From Sanderia malayensis (Eukaryota; Cnidaria; Scyphozoa; Semaeostomeae; Pelagiidae): DNA of 64,000 nt. Below, piece by piece: positions 1 through 11,423 of the stretch. The notes below the pieces were generated by a model. The model made no database searches. It was not told the DNA's origin and worked only from the letters and a program-made list of their open reading frames with translations. The stretch is from positions 4,154,001 through 4,218,000 of the forward strand of contig RQOL01000699.1 in NCBI GenBank assembly GCA_013076295.1, written 5' to 3'. The position numbers and the translations under genes were made by a program. Every line of letters begins with the position of its first letter. Positions within the stretch are counted from its first letter, which is position 1.

Positions 1-202
1 TCAGTTTGATGTTTACACGTTTTTTTACATAAACAACCAATTTATAAGGAATAAGGAACCTAGAGCTAGGATTTCTGATAAACTACAATGGATTCTTTTG
101 TTGTATTGTTTCCTTTAACAGTTAGAAGACAAATTGTTCTTATTAAAAATACTTGTAAGCCATTCACAATTGCTAGCATTTTTTCTTTTGTTTCTTTTCT
201 AG

Positions 203-403
203 ATACCCTGTGAGAAGTCATTCCACTCTGGCAATCCAGGAGCTGTGATCTGCGATGCTTCAGTCGAAAAGCATGCTGATTTGATAGTGATGGGATCTCG
301 TGGCCTTAATGCAATAAGGCGCACATTTCTTGGCAGTGTTAGCGAATATGTCCTTCATCATTCGCATGTACCAACAACTGTTGTTCCAGCTACCAAGCAT
401 TGA
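203..403 (+). CDS. Universal stress protein, last exon only (5' part outside window)
   Basis: The final exon encodes 66 residues and a stop. It opens after a pyrimidine tract and AG at 201-202, in phase 0. The residues give the C-terminal half of a UspA-fold domain: a strand DLIVMGSRG, then GLNAIRRTFLGSVSEYVLHH, then a last strand TTVVP. The G-x2-G-x9-G(S/T) ATP-binding signature of the family appears as MGSRGLNAIRRTFLGSVS, so this copy probably belongs to the nucleotide-binding subgroup. Family members are small cytoplasmic proteins tied to stress responses, and cnidarian genomes carry many. The upstream exons lie beyond base 1, so the start and any fused domain are unknown. Two AATAAA signals at 736-741 and 745-750 would serve as its polyadenylation signal. 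Confidence 0.88.
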   Translation: MPCEKSFHSGNPGAVICDASVEKHADLIVMGSRGLNAIRRTFLGSVSEYVLHHSHVPTTVVPATKH

Positions 404-1082
404 ACTCATTTGCCCCTGTTGTTTCCTATTTTAGCACGGCAATTTCTGCTGACAATATATGTATTTAAGGATATATGAGTTATCACATATACAATCACTT
501 GTTTTCACAGCTAATTGTATTTTGCTGGTCTTTACCTTCTGTAGATTTGAAACAATGAACTACTGAAGCACCAGGGGTTTTCTGGATTTTCCTTTATATG
601 AAACTTCTGCATTGGTTGAGACGGTTGAGAGAAACTTCCACAATGTATGGGAGGGAAGTATTAAATTGTATGGCTTTGTGAAAAATTGTGGCTTGTTACC
701 TTTTTGATAATTTGAGAGAATTACATTTGGATAAAAATAAAATCAATAAAAACTGCAGGAAACATAATCAAAAGTGTACAAAAAAATCAAAATAGATGTT
801 TTTGAGATAGCATTGCCCTCTTATGCCTGACACTTTAATACTTGGAGAGGAATTAATTAGCTTGCTATAGTGCAATAACCATTTCATTGAAACCTCTGAA
901 GCATTTATTTTTTATTGCGCAACTTCATTGATGCAAAGAGTAGTTACCATGTCCCTCCACTTGTCACGTGTTGGTGCCGTGTGCCGTGCCCGCGGCTCCC
1001 TCAATTTTCTTGGACGCAGCAAAGACAACCTGCCGAACCCTCCTCGTCCTTCTTCCATCTCATTACCGCAAGGAAATACATC
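404..1082. other. 3' UTR of the stress-protein gene, then FMR1 promoter and 5' UTR
   Basis: No coding exon is seen. AATAAA at 736-741 and 745-750 marks the likely end of the upstream transcript. The stretch just before 1083 is GC-richer than its surroundings (around 950-1010), as expected for a promoter or 5' UTR. Both genes read rightward, so the FMR1 promoter must lie within these roughly 330 bases after the poly(A) signals. No TATA box stands out. Confidence 0.5.
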
Positions 1083-4000
1083 ATGGAGGAGGTAATAGTT
1101 GAAGTAAAGAGTGCCGAAAATGGAGCCTATTATCAGGTAAGTACAGGCTCATTTCAATCTAAATATTACACAACCTCGTGTATTTATTCCACTACCTATT
1201 TTGTTTTCAGGCTGAAATTAAGAATATTCACAGTGAAGAGGCTACGATAGCTTTTGAATACAAGTAAGTTGTTCATTTGCGAGTATCAAGTATAGGCCCC
1301 TGACATGGCATGCGTTTTCAAAAGCGAGGTTTTCAATGGTAAATTGTATTGAATATCAATTAAGCTTTAAACTTTGCTTGATATAAGCCAGTAGATGCAT
1401 ATGCTTGCGTGCTAATTTTTTATAAGGTTGTGGCAATGTCCAGAAAATTCACGAAAGATTTGGTTGGAATGAAAGAGCCATCCGTATCAAACCTTGCTTT
1501 TTTCTCAGCCAACGAGGGCTGCCTGAATACCGTGGAAAGATAGAAATTTTCAACCACGGGCTAAATCAGTATTAATCTTCATTATTGTATCATTTATTAG
1601 TGGGATTAGAAAAGTGGAAATCGGATGGGGCCCTGGAAATTTCAACAGAATCGTGTGAACTTCAGTGTTTTGCAAATCTGTTTCGACAACCATGAGCCAT
1701 GTGGGTATTGTGAAATACTAACACCAGGTACCGAATACGCATGCGCCAATGTTGTTTTGATCGCTTGAGCAATTTTAACACGTGACCGTGTATATGCCCA
1801 ATGGGAGACCTGGAGCACAACAAGACAGATGACAGAAATTTAATTCAAGGATTCGGGGGGGGGGGGTAACATGGTCGTGGAGGGTTTTGCATTAGTTTTG
1901 GGTAATTGTATCCCTTTTTTTTATCTAGTCCAAACAATTGGATTCGTGTTCCACTGGCAGTAGTAAGAAAACCTCCAGCAAAGGTACGTCAAAACTGGGA
2001 CTGCAAAGAAGGTGATGATGTAGAGGTATGTTCCTTTTTTACATTTTGTTTCTATCCCAAGTATCTCTTGTTTACTTCACTACCCTCACTACCGTAAATC
2101 CTCAAATAAGCCCCCACCTCGAATAAGCTCCCTCCTCGAGTAAGCCCTCTGCTCGAATAAGCCCCCATCATTGAGCCCAAGTTTCCAGACATTGAAGTTG
2201 TTTAATGAATGTATTGCAAAAACAGCAAAGTTAAACCAATAATTTTATTGATTGGCTGCATCGTATAGCTTTTATTTTGCTGAATATTGAATAATAATCC
2301 AGTTAAATTTTCGTTTTTGCAAATAAGCTCCCAGGGGCTTATTTGAGGATTTACGGTAATTTTATGGCTTTAGATATTGTTGCTTGTGTTGTGTATTTAG
2401 CCAGGGCTTGGAGACCTGGTTGTTTGCGTAGTGGCATTAATGGCGTTTATCAATGGTTTTATCAGGTATATTCACGCTCCTGGGAAAGTGAGCCATATGG
2501 ATGGTGGTGTGCCAATGTCGTTTCCAAGAAAGGAGAGGTAATTGTCTTCTTTTTCTCCAAATTTTATAGAAAGTTGGCAGAGTTTTGTCAGTATAAATAT
2601 AATTAGTGATGTTTTTGTTCTTAGTTTTACGTTATGAAGTTCAAGGGTTTTGATGATTGCTTTAATGAAATTGTCTCCAAAGAAAGATTGAGACCAATCA
2701 ACAAGAAGTAAGTCTGCAAGCCGCTTCGCATACATGCCATGTGGTTTTGCAATGCATTTGTATTGATTTAGAAGCTAAATCTTTCCATCTACTTGTATAT
2801 GTTTTGCAGTATAGTGTGGTGTGTACTTATTCTTTGTTGTCCTCTTATTCCAGCAATGCCATATCAAGGAATATGTATTTCAAATGCATGATTGATGTTC
2901 CACCAGATCTCAAACAAGTGTAAGCCTTTATTTATATTCTTATAAAATGTTTCTATGTCAAGGCTAATATGAAGAATAGGCAAAATGAATTGGCCGCTCT
3001 TTGTCTTTGTTGATTAGATCACTTAGCTTCTGCTAATACCGTAAATCCTCGAATAAGTCCCCACCTCTGAATAAGCCCCCATCTTGATAATCATTTGCAA
3101 GGATATTGAGCCCAAGTTTCCAGACATTGAAGTTGTTTAGTGAATGTATTGCAAATAGCAGCAAGCTTAAACTAATAACTTTATTGATTGGCTGCATCGT
3201 ATAGCTTTTATTTTGCTTAATATTGAACAATTATCCAGCTAAAATTTTGTTTTTGCAAATAAGTCCCCGGAGGCTTAGTTGAGGATTTGCGGTATGTCAA
3301 TTAAACAATGTGTTTCTTGTTGTTTTTCAAGGTGCAGGGAACATGACGCCCACACTGAATTCCAAAGGCAAACTGGAGCAGCCTCTGTTGTTTGGCATGG
3401 AGATTTAAATGTCTTGGTAGTTCTGGTAGGTATATCAATAATGCATGCTCACTGCCTTCTTTGCCATTGCCAGCTTTGAGATGTTAATTCCAATGCACAA
3501 CCGATCATGACTGATTTCAATTGTCTTTGTAAAAGATGTGTACGTTTGTTTAATGTGTCTCACTGTCTTTTGTCAGTCAACAAATGAAGAGGCAATAAAA
3601 CGTGCTGCTATTCTGAGCGAGATGCATTTCAGAAGCTTGAGGACCAAGTTGCTCTTGCAGACAAGAAATGAAGAAGCCTCAATCCAATTGGAGGTGTGAT
3701 AACATTAATCTTTTATCTTTACATTTTTTAAAGGTTTTTCCGGACAATGTATATAGTTGCATTCAGCTATAGTTTGCAGTTAGCCTTTGCCATAGTTTGC
3801 ATGTATTTCTAGGCAATGTATGCAAGTAGTTTGAGCCATAGCTTACAGTTAGTCCATGCCATAGTTTAAATGTAATTGCAGGTAATGTATGTTGCTACAT
3901 GCAGCCAAGTTTTCAAGTTTTTAAAGTTATCTTGTCTCTTATTAGGCTGCAAAATGGCAATCACAGCAAGGCAGCTTTCTGGAGCAGTTGAAACTTCCAG

Positions 4001-7000
4001 AAGACTTGGTAGGCCTTGCTATTGGTGCTCAAGGTGCCAATATCCAAGCTGCAAGAAAGATTCATGGAATTCTTGCTATTGAAGTTGATGAGCCAAACTG
4101 TACTTTTCATATAGTTGGAGAGGTAGAGTGATTTGTACATGTTACCATCAGTGTGGGTCATCAGGTTGCTGTCAAAGATGGTTTTAAGCCTTTGCTAAAA
4201 CCATCTTTGACAATTAATTAAAAACAATAATTGAAAGGTGATTTAATTTGTTTTCAGTGTTTGATGTTTGCTTTTTTGCAGAACAAGGCTTGCATTAAAG
4301 AAGCAAGAAAGTTGCTAGAGTTTGCAGAAGAAACTGTGTTTGTACCAAGAATTTATGTTGGGAAAGTTATTGGTAAAAATGGCCGCATTGTGCAGGATAT
4401 TGTTGACAAATCAGGAGTTGTCAGGGTGAAAATTGAACCAGTTTCAGATGATAAATCAGATGCTGAAAAAGAAAAAGATGTTCCATTCCTTTTTATTGGC
4501 ACACAAGACAGCATTTCTTTGGCAAAAATGATGCTCCATTACCATCTTTCTCATCTCAAGGTTTCTATTTGATTTCAAATTTATGATCAATTTTGGATTT
4601 CTTGTGTAATGAGCTGTTAAAAGAGCCAGAATTACTTGCTTCTATTCTGAGCTTGACAGGCAGGGATTAAACAGCTGTTTTGGATAGCTCTAAGGATCAA
4701 GGCAGTTGTTGTATGAATAATTCATTAAGTTGGAGATTCCACTGTGTCATGCAAGTGTCCGTGTGCCATTACTAGCTTACTTTAGTTTAACTATAGTGTG
4801 CTATCTTATGTGGCCTATTATTTTGTAGGATGTTGAGCAGCTTCGAGTGGAGAAGGAGAACATTGACAATCAAATCAAAGTTCTTGGACTCTCCCCGACA
4901 TCTGGGCCTTACTTTCCCCCTCCAGCTGAAATGAAAAGACAGCATGCACTCAGTGTCGGCCATTCTGATTTTGGCCCAAGAGACCGAACACAAACTGTTG
5001 ATTCTTATACTGGTGATTTAATGGAATTACCTGTTTACACTGGCACTAGTGACCCTTTCAACAAAAATCCAATGTCCATGTTGACAAGAATCAGAACCAC
5101 AAGTGAAAGTGAAGGAGTTAATTCAAGAAAGAATGATTTTGTACGTTTATTTTGGTTATTGAGCAAGCTGAACTTCTTGTAGTTTTTAAGCGTACTTTTG
5201 AGTCGTTTCACGGTACCTCAGCCGTGTAGTTCTTTTCAAATTATGTTAAATGGTAAAGCTAATTTATTTGTCATGCTTGAGAAGCAAAGTTGGCGAAGAT
5301 GGGTCTCAGGAACAATACTGATTTTTCATTTTTATTTGTTCATTGTAGAATGGAAGGACGTCTCCGCATGCTGGCAAGAATTCACCAGACAATATTCCTC
5401 CAACTATCTCTGAAGTTGAAGTTGAACACAAGGAGGAGATTCCATATCTTGGAGGTGGAATGGGTCGTGGTAAAATGGGCTCAAGTCGCGGTGCTCTAGC
5501 TGCTGCCAGGGGTAACAAAGTAAACAATAGATTACGACGGTTGAGTGAAGGAGAAAGAGACAGAGCTAATTTGGGTAGGTTGTTGTTGCAGTTTCCCCCT
5601 GCTGCGGTATCTTTATTTGATTTGACTTTGTATTAGGAATATCTTGATCGCCTTGTTGCCAAGTGCTTTGGGTTTGATTATCTTTCGCTTATTTCCCAAA
5701 GATCAAGATTGGAGGCAGCAAAGTAATGAAACAAGGCATGGAGGTAAAATAATTAACAAATAATTTGTTTAATAATGAATAGTATAACCAGAAGCTTCAT
5801 TTTGATTAGGAAAAAACGATGTTAATATTTTCTTACAATCTATATATTCGGTCGTACAAACAAACGATCATCCTCATCGATATTTTTAATTTGTTTAATG
5901 AAATGATTTGTTGTGATAGAATATTTTGAATATAATTTAGAAAGTATAGAATGTAAATATTACAGTGATTTGTGTTATCTGTGATTTTTATGCGAAAGGG
6001 GTTGGTTTTTTTAGAAGAAAGTCACGAGGAGCGAAGACGTCGAACACAGAGCACAGGTGAAATAGAAAACGTGACAAGTGGAGCAAAGGACATGGAGACA
6101 AAGCAGACATACAAAGAAGCTGGAAGTAAAGTCGAAGCCAAGCCACATCAAGCCAAATCACAGCAATCCTACAATCGAAAGGATGCAAAAAGTCATAACA
6201 TGGATGGAAGTAAATGGCAGCAGAATAAGAAGCCAGTAAACCAAGGACAACAGCAGATTGCACGACAGAATGGAAGACAACAATACTCAGCTTCAAACGC
6301 AAGAGGAACACAGAGACAATATCAACAACAACAACAGCAGCAGACTGGGCAGCTACAGAAAGGACAATTCCGTCAAAATAAGAGGATTGTAAGAAATGAT
6401 GTGAAAGTGAATGGGGCCAAGGTGATTGCAAGCAAGAATGCTCAAGAAGGTGCACAAAATGGTGAGTGGTTTGTTTATTTTTAACAATGGATGAATTTCA
6501 GTGATATGTTTATTTGAATACTTGCTAGCGAATTGAAGCTGATTAAAAAGAAACTTCAGGATCTGCGTTTGTTTCTGGATCTGTAAATATTTTGAAACAA
6601 AATTTATCTTTTAGGTATTGTAACTTTAGCAGTGAAAAGCCATCCGTATTGGATCTTTTAAATTTTTGTTATTATTATTATTATTTTATTTTATTTTATA
6701 TTTGTTGGAGGTTTCCGAGGATTAGCAACAACTACATTTGCTGATACTTTCGTCTGTTTTTCTTTGTATTTATCTTGCAGTGTTTCTGATCTCTAAGCCC
6801 TAGATTCGATCGATGGGGTTATTTTTAGCTGGTTTGGTTGTATTGTGTTGCAGATCAGAGTGGAACAAAGTCGAGAAGCACAAAAGAGGTGGCACAAGAA
6901 AAAAGAAAGGATGAAAACACAGAAGAGAGTCAAGTAGCTGGTGCTCAATGCAATGCACCAACAGAGCAACAGTCCTCAGTAAAGAAGATTACAGTTGATG

Positions 7001-7140
7001 AAAAACCAGTTGATGTGCTGTCGAAAGGAAACCAAGGTGATAAAACTGAAGATGCAACCCGTTGCAGTGAAAATGTAAACAGCAAACCGAACGACAAAGT
7101 CGTAGAAGAAAAATCAGCTGGTCAAACTACCGTTTCATAA
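1083..7140 (+). CDS. FMR1: FMR1/FXR family RNA-binding protein, complete, 15 exons
   Basis: Exons: 1083-1136, 1211-1263, 1929-2025, 2466-2537, 2625-2707, 2854-2919, 3332-3425, 3577-3693, 3946-4122, 4282-4560, 4829-5140, 5349-5574, 5702-5743, 6015-6461, 6854-7140. They join in phase to 2406 bp, 801 aa. The start MEEVIVEV matches the family N-terminus, followed by two Agenet/Tudor modules (about 1-120). KH1 (about 215-271) has the loop IGAQGANI and KH2 (about 275-365) has [36 protein letters not shown] after KH2 matches the region that carries the nuclear export signal in human FMRP. The protein acts as an mRNA-binding, ribosome-associated translational repressor. The C-terminus is Q/N/K-rich low complexity with only scattered RG pairs, not the dense RGG box of vertebrate FMRP. 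It is probably the single ancestral gene before the FMR1/FXR1/FXR2 split. Confidence 0.95.
2090..2358. mobile_element. Family A MITE, copy 1, in FMR1 intron 3
   Basis: The element starts TACCGTAAATCCTC and ends in its inverted complement GAGGATTTACGGTA, with TA at each end. Inside are repeated 'CGAATAAGCCCCC' blocks. At about 270 bp with no coding capacity, it is a non-autonomous terminal-inverted-repeat element. Copies 2-4 are at 3037-3294, 44440-44714 and 56706-56980. Confidence 0.85.
3037..3294. mobile_element. Family A MITE, copy 2, in FMR1 intron 6
   Basis: Same ends and core as copy 1 and in the same orientation, including the shared block around TTTATTGATTGGCTGCATCG. It ends 37 bases before the next FMR1 exon, so its right end lies beside that exon's splice acceptor region. 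Confidence 0.85.
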
Positions 7141-7778
7141 TCATCCACCAGGTATGATTTTGTCATTGTTGATTAAAGATTTATATTGGCTATATTGGTC
7201 TGGCTGATTAAGATATGGATTTTAAGATTAATAAAAAGATATTAGAATGAATCTAAATTTATATCTAGTCAGATAATATGTTTTGAGTTATTTTGTTCTA
7301 GTAAATGTAAAATTTAGATGTTTCAATGGCGTACTGCTCTCAAGCATTTGTTGTTAAAATATTCCATCAATAAGAAATTAATTGACTATCCTATTTCCAT
7401 CAGATACCCACGGAGTAAAATGTATAGAATATTTCTCTTGTAAATAGCTTTTTTAATTTTTATTATTTTCGTATTTGTTTTATTGTGTTATTGTCAAAGC
7501 ATTGCAGAAACTCAATCATGGAATATTCTTTCTTTTTCATTTTGAAAACCCTTACACGAAGTATTTCAACTGCCCTGCTATTTTGTGCGAAGATTTAGCG
7601 GTGTTGATCCCTTGAAGTCATTCAGCCAATCACAGTCGATCTTATTGTTGTTGAGAAATTTTCGAACCTTAAATTTGGTATAGTTGCAACCTCTTCTCTG
7701 TATGCAACAGGGTCTTATTGTTTATCCAAGTGAATATTCCCAGGGGGTGGACTTCACTGTGGAATTTAGCACAAATCG
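7141..7778. other. FMR1 3' UTR and spacer
   Basis: AATAAA at 7230-7235 lies about 90 bases after the stop codon and is the likely poly(A) signal. No further exon or repeat was recognised up to the long inverted repeat that begins at about 7779. Confidence 0.5.
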
Positions 7779-8110
7779 CTTCAATTTGAAAAAGGTTATT
7801 GTTTTGCAAGCTAAGTTATGCGCGATTTGTATTGAATGCTCACGTTTTTTCAGTTTCCCGCGAAAATTCTATTGTAACCATTGTGTATGATTTGTTCAAT
7901 TCTCTGAGGTGCAAGGTATAAAAGCACATCATTTTCAATCAGTTAGTCTTTCAACTTGTCAACATGCAGTTCAGATGGTCTCAAATGCAGATGCTGTTAG
8001 CCGAATGAAGACTTCGTTGGTCTTTCTTCCAACTCGCTGGCCTACTACAATCTTTTTGCAACTGGCTGTACTCTGATAGCAACTATTCATGGTTCCAATG
8101 ACAACTGTTC

Positions 8111-8284
8111 ATGCCTTGGTTGTGGGCAACCATCACTGGACTCCTGCCTTTTCTGTGTGCAGTTGACAAACTTGACGAAGCTGAGAAACTGAACGAAGAC
8201 TTCATTTGGTTCGTCTTTCATAAACTGTCGCTGGCCTACTCAAATTCAACATGGCTACCAGTCGAAACAAATCACAAGTATTAG
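8111..8284 (+). other. Possible 57-aa small ORF in left arm (signal-peptide-like start)
   Basis: About 190 bases after the TATAAAAG box, an ATG opens a 57-codon frame that begins MPWLWATITGLLPFLCAVDK, which resembles a secretory signal peptide. The inverted copy in the right arm starts MPWFWATITGLLPFQCAVDK and then changes frame. A 14-codon frame (MQFRWSQMQMLLAE) precedes it in both arms. Recognised as no known family. It may be chance, so it is not called a gene. Confidence 0.25.
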
Positions 8285-8574
8285 TAAATTTTCCAATACA
8301 TTTTAATTCTGGATTTTTTACCTTTAATTTACATAGAGTAAGTTATTGACCTTGAAAACTTAGCGTATAGTAATGTCAATTGGCCTGCTAACATTTTATT
8401 GCCGTGAACGTGTAATCATGTTACTTCACTTTTAGTATTTCATTTTTTTTAGGTTTGCTGAAATTTTATTCGAAGGAGAAAGAAGAAACATCATTTGTTT
8501 TTTATATTAATAAAATCACTCGTTTGTCTGCTTTTTTGTGTCAACCTTTGTCTTTTAGTTGGACATAGGATTGC

Positions 8575-9025
8575 GAAAGCAAGATGAGAGATTTAGAATA
8601 AGTTTAGCGTGCTTGCTATTAGCATAAAGTAGATTTAGAATATATGCAGAATAGACCTAATGTAGATTTAGAATAGATGTAGAGTAGGACTTGGGTAGAT
8701 TTAGAATAAATGTAGATTAGGACTTAAGTAGATTTAGAATAGATGCAGAGTAGGCCTAAAAAAGATTTAGAATAGATGCAGAGTAGGCCTAAGGTAGATT
8801 CAGAATAGATGCAGAGTAGGCCTAAGGTAGATTTAGAATAAGCCTAAGGTAGATTTAGAATAGATGCAGAGTAGGGCGCAGATAGATTTAGAATAGCTGC
8901 AGATTAGGACTTGGGTAGATTTAGAATAGATGCAGAGTAGGGCGTAGATAGATTTAGAATAGCTGCAGATTAGGACTTGGGTAGATTTAGAATAGATGCA
9001 GAGTAGGTATAAGTTAATTTTAAAA
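8575..9025. repeat. Minisatellite, GTAGATTTAGAATAGATGCA unit
   Basis: Roughly a dozen imperfect copies of a unit of about 33-35 bp: TAGATTTAGAATAGATGCAG followed by AGTAGGCCTAAGG or a variant. It forms the left half of the spacer inside the long inverted repeat. Confidence 0.85.
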
Positions 9026-9059
9026 TGTATGCAGAGTGAGCGTACACCTACTTAAAACC

Positions 9060-9330
9060 CTTCCTTTTGCGCAGCTACATCTTATGCCTATTGCTCATCT
9101 ACGTCAAGTCTATCTTATGCCTATTGCGCACCTGCATTACCCCTACTTTATGCCTATTGCGCACCTATCTCATGCCTAACTTATGCATAGTGCGCACCTA
9201 CCTTAAACCTATCTTGTGCTTGTTGCGCACCTACATTAAACCTATCTTATGCCTATTGCGCACCTACATTAAACCTTTCTTGTGCGCACCTACATTAAGC
9301 CTATCTTATGCCTAAATTCCTATGCCTATC
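9060..9330. repeat. Minisatellite, CTTATGCCTATTGCGCACCT unit
   Basis: About eight copies of a roughly 33 bp unit, 'CTTATGCCTATTGCGCACCT' plus 'ACATTAAACCTAT' variants. The 82-codon open frame over it is only the repeat read in a stop-free frame. The unit's TAGGTTTAAT-type strand partly mirrors the array to its left, which suggests the two arrays are diverged inverted relatives. Confidence 0.8.
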
Positions 9331-10889
9331 AAAACTGCAAAGAATGAAACAAAGAAAACACACAGTCAACAAATAATTTTATTAACATAAAAAACAAGTG
9401 AAGCATCTTCGTCGCAATCTGCAGCGACTGATCTGGTAGCCATATTGAATTTGAGTAGGCCACCGACAACTAACAAATGACCTAAAAGAAATATTGAAAA
9501 ACAAGGTTACGTGATAAATTAAAGGTTTATTGGAATGAAATGTTGGCGGAAGTCTTTAAATTCAAATGAAGTGAATTCAGACTTGAAATTTATTGAAAAA
9601 TATACTAATACTTATGATTTGTATCGACTGGAAGCCATATTGAATTTGAGTAGGCCAGCGACAGTTTATGAAAGACGAACCAAGTGAAGTCTTCGTCCAG
9701 TTTGTAACACCTTCGTCAGTTTCTTCAAGTTTGTCAACTGCACACTGAAAAGGCAGGAGTCCAGTGATGGTTGCCCAAAACCAAGGCATGAACAGTTGTC
9801 ATTTGAACCATGAATAGTTGCTTTCAGAGTACAGCCAGTTGCAGAAAGATGGTGGTAGGCCAGCGAGTTGGAAGAAAGACCAACTAAGTCTTCATTCGGC
9901 TAACAGCATCTGCATTTGAGACCATCTGAACTGCATGTTGACAAGTTGAAAGACTAACTGATTGAAAATGATGCGCTTTTATACCTTGCACCTCAGAGAA
10001 TTGAACAAATCATACACAATGGTTACAATAGAATTTTCGTGGGAAACTGAAAAAACGTAAGCATTCAATACAAATCGCGCATAACTTAGTTTGCAAAATA
10101 AAAGTCTTATTCAAATTGAAGCAATGGTTTGTGGGAATGTGAGTGTTCAAGATGTTCCCTTTGGAAATAGTCACACTTGACACACAATGGCACATTCCAC
10201 GAGCATAGCACACGGGTCAAAGTCCGAATAAATAAATCAACGGAGGATCGAAAGATTCCTAGAAACAATAACCATGCTTGTGATTATCTGGATCAATTCG
10301 AAAGTCCTCACAACAATAACTCTTTGGAAATCGAAGCAATGTATTGCAGCAATGAAAACTAAATGTTTTTGAAAACAATAACAAAATCATGATTGGTTGA
10401 AATGGATTGTCGAACTTTGCGGATCGAAAAAATGAAAAGCAATACTTTTTTATCATTATGAAAAGCATCGATTTACACGCACCAGTCTGATAATTAAAGG
10501 CTTAAAATACATGATATAAATACCGTAACTAACTCCAACGAAGAATATCATAAATCTTGAAAATAAGTCCCTGTCATTTATATTATATCTGCGGAAAATA
10601 AACAAGACAGCAAAGTTAGTAGAATTATAAAATGGAATTATCTAATTTCATAAAGTAAATATATATCATAATAATATCACTATATATATATATTTATATA
10701 TATACTCATAAATGATAAAATTTGTTATCTAATGACAGTGGGCAAATGGATGTAGGATACAAATGAATATTTTACAAAATCTCTAAACTTCTGTGCTTCC
10801 CAGGTATTCTCTGAAAGTGAATGATAAAGTTGAGATGAAGAATCGGCAATGCTGCTACACACTTCATTCTTTTTATAAAAATACTGTTA

Positions 10890-11310
10890 AAAATACTGAG
10901 GCTCGAAATTGCCAAAAGACTCAGAAGAATATCGGTATTCTCGGTGTTACATGGAAACAGAAAGTGCCATACTGTGGAGGAAAGGGTGATTGCTATGATC
11001 GGAAAGCATGCACATCTTGTGGAAATGGTTAGAACACGGAAGCTTTAGTGGTTTGGTCATGTCAGCAGAAGACCGGGTTCTCTGGCCCACACTGTGATGC
11101 ATGCTACTGTGGAGAGAAATAGAGAGAGAGGACGTCCCAAGAGAGTGTTGTTGGATGACATTAAACAGTAGAGCGGACTGACACTCTATGGGTGTATCAA
11201 GGAGGCAGATGACAGAGAAGGTTCGAAGAAAAGGACGGCGAAGTCGTCCAACTTGTGTCCCAACGAAGTGTCCCAACGGCCACAAGGCTACGGGAGCGAC
11301 CTGACCTGAC
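10890..11310 (+). mobile_element. Degraded non-LTR retrotransposon (LINE) tail
   Basis: Broken reading frames match the conserved C-terminal end of LINE reverse transcriptases. First is a piece ILGVTWKQKVP. Then, about 11045-11170, comes WFGHVSRRPGSLAHT and ERNRERGRPKR...LLDDIKQ, the usual 'RWFGHV...RGRPKRRWLDDI' tail. An in-frame TAG just before WFGHV and frame changes show it is dead. The end carries a GACCTGACCTGACCTGA tandem, a common kind of LINE 3' terminus. The clade is uncertain (RTE or CR1-like). Confidence 0.6.
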
Positions 11311-11423
11311 CTGATTCGTATTCTTATAAAATAAACAGTGTGTAATTAACTTCACCTCCTGTTTGTTGGAAAATAAAAAAATAAAGAAAAAGAATTTAGG
11401 AAGATAAGAATGTATGCCTGCCA

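Larger units (their letters stand above)
7779..10121. repeat. Long inverted repeat with ~0.5 kb arms and minisatellite core
   Basis: The left arm (about 7779-8300) and the reverse complement of the right arm (about 9575-10121) match over nearly their whole length with scattered differences. They share CTTCAATTTGAA at the outer ends, a TATAAAAG box (7917-7924 and, inverted, 9976-9983), GTTAGTCTTTCAACTTGTCA, and GGCAACCATCACTGGACTCC. The TATA boxes face each other. A third, partial copy of the inner end lies at about 9425-9480. Between the arms are two minisatellites. This could be a foldback-type transposon or an inverted duplication of a small TATA-driven transcription unit. It lies between the convergent FMR1 and SMP/C1 genes. 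Confidence 0.8.

Noticed and set aside
9067..9315. 82-codon frame rich in Leu and Cys
   Set aside because: Pure minisatellite translation.
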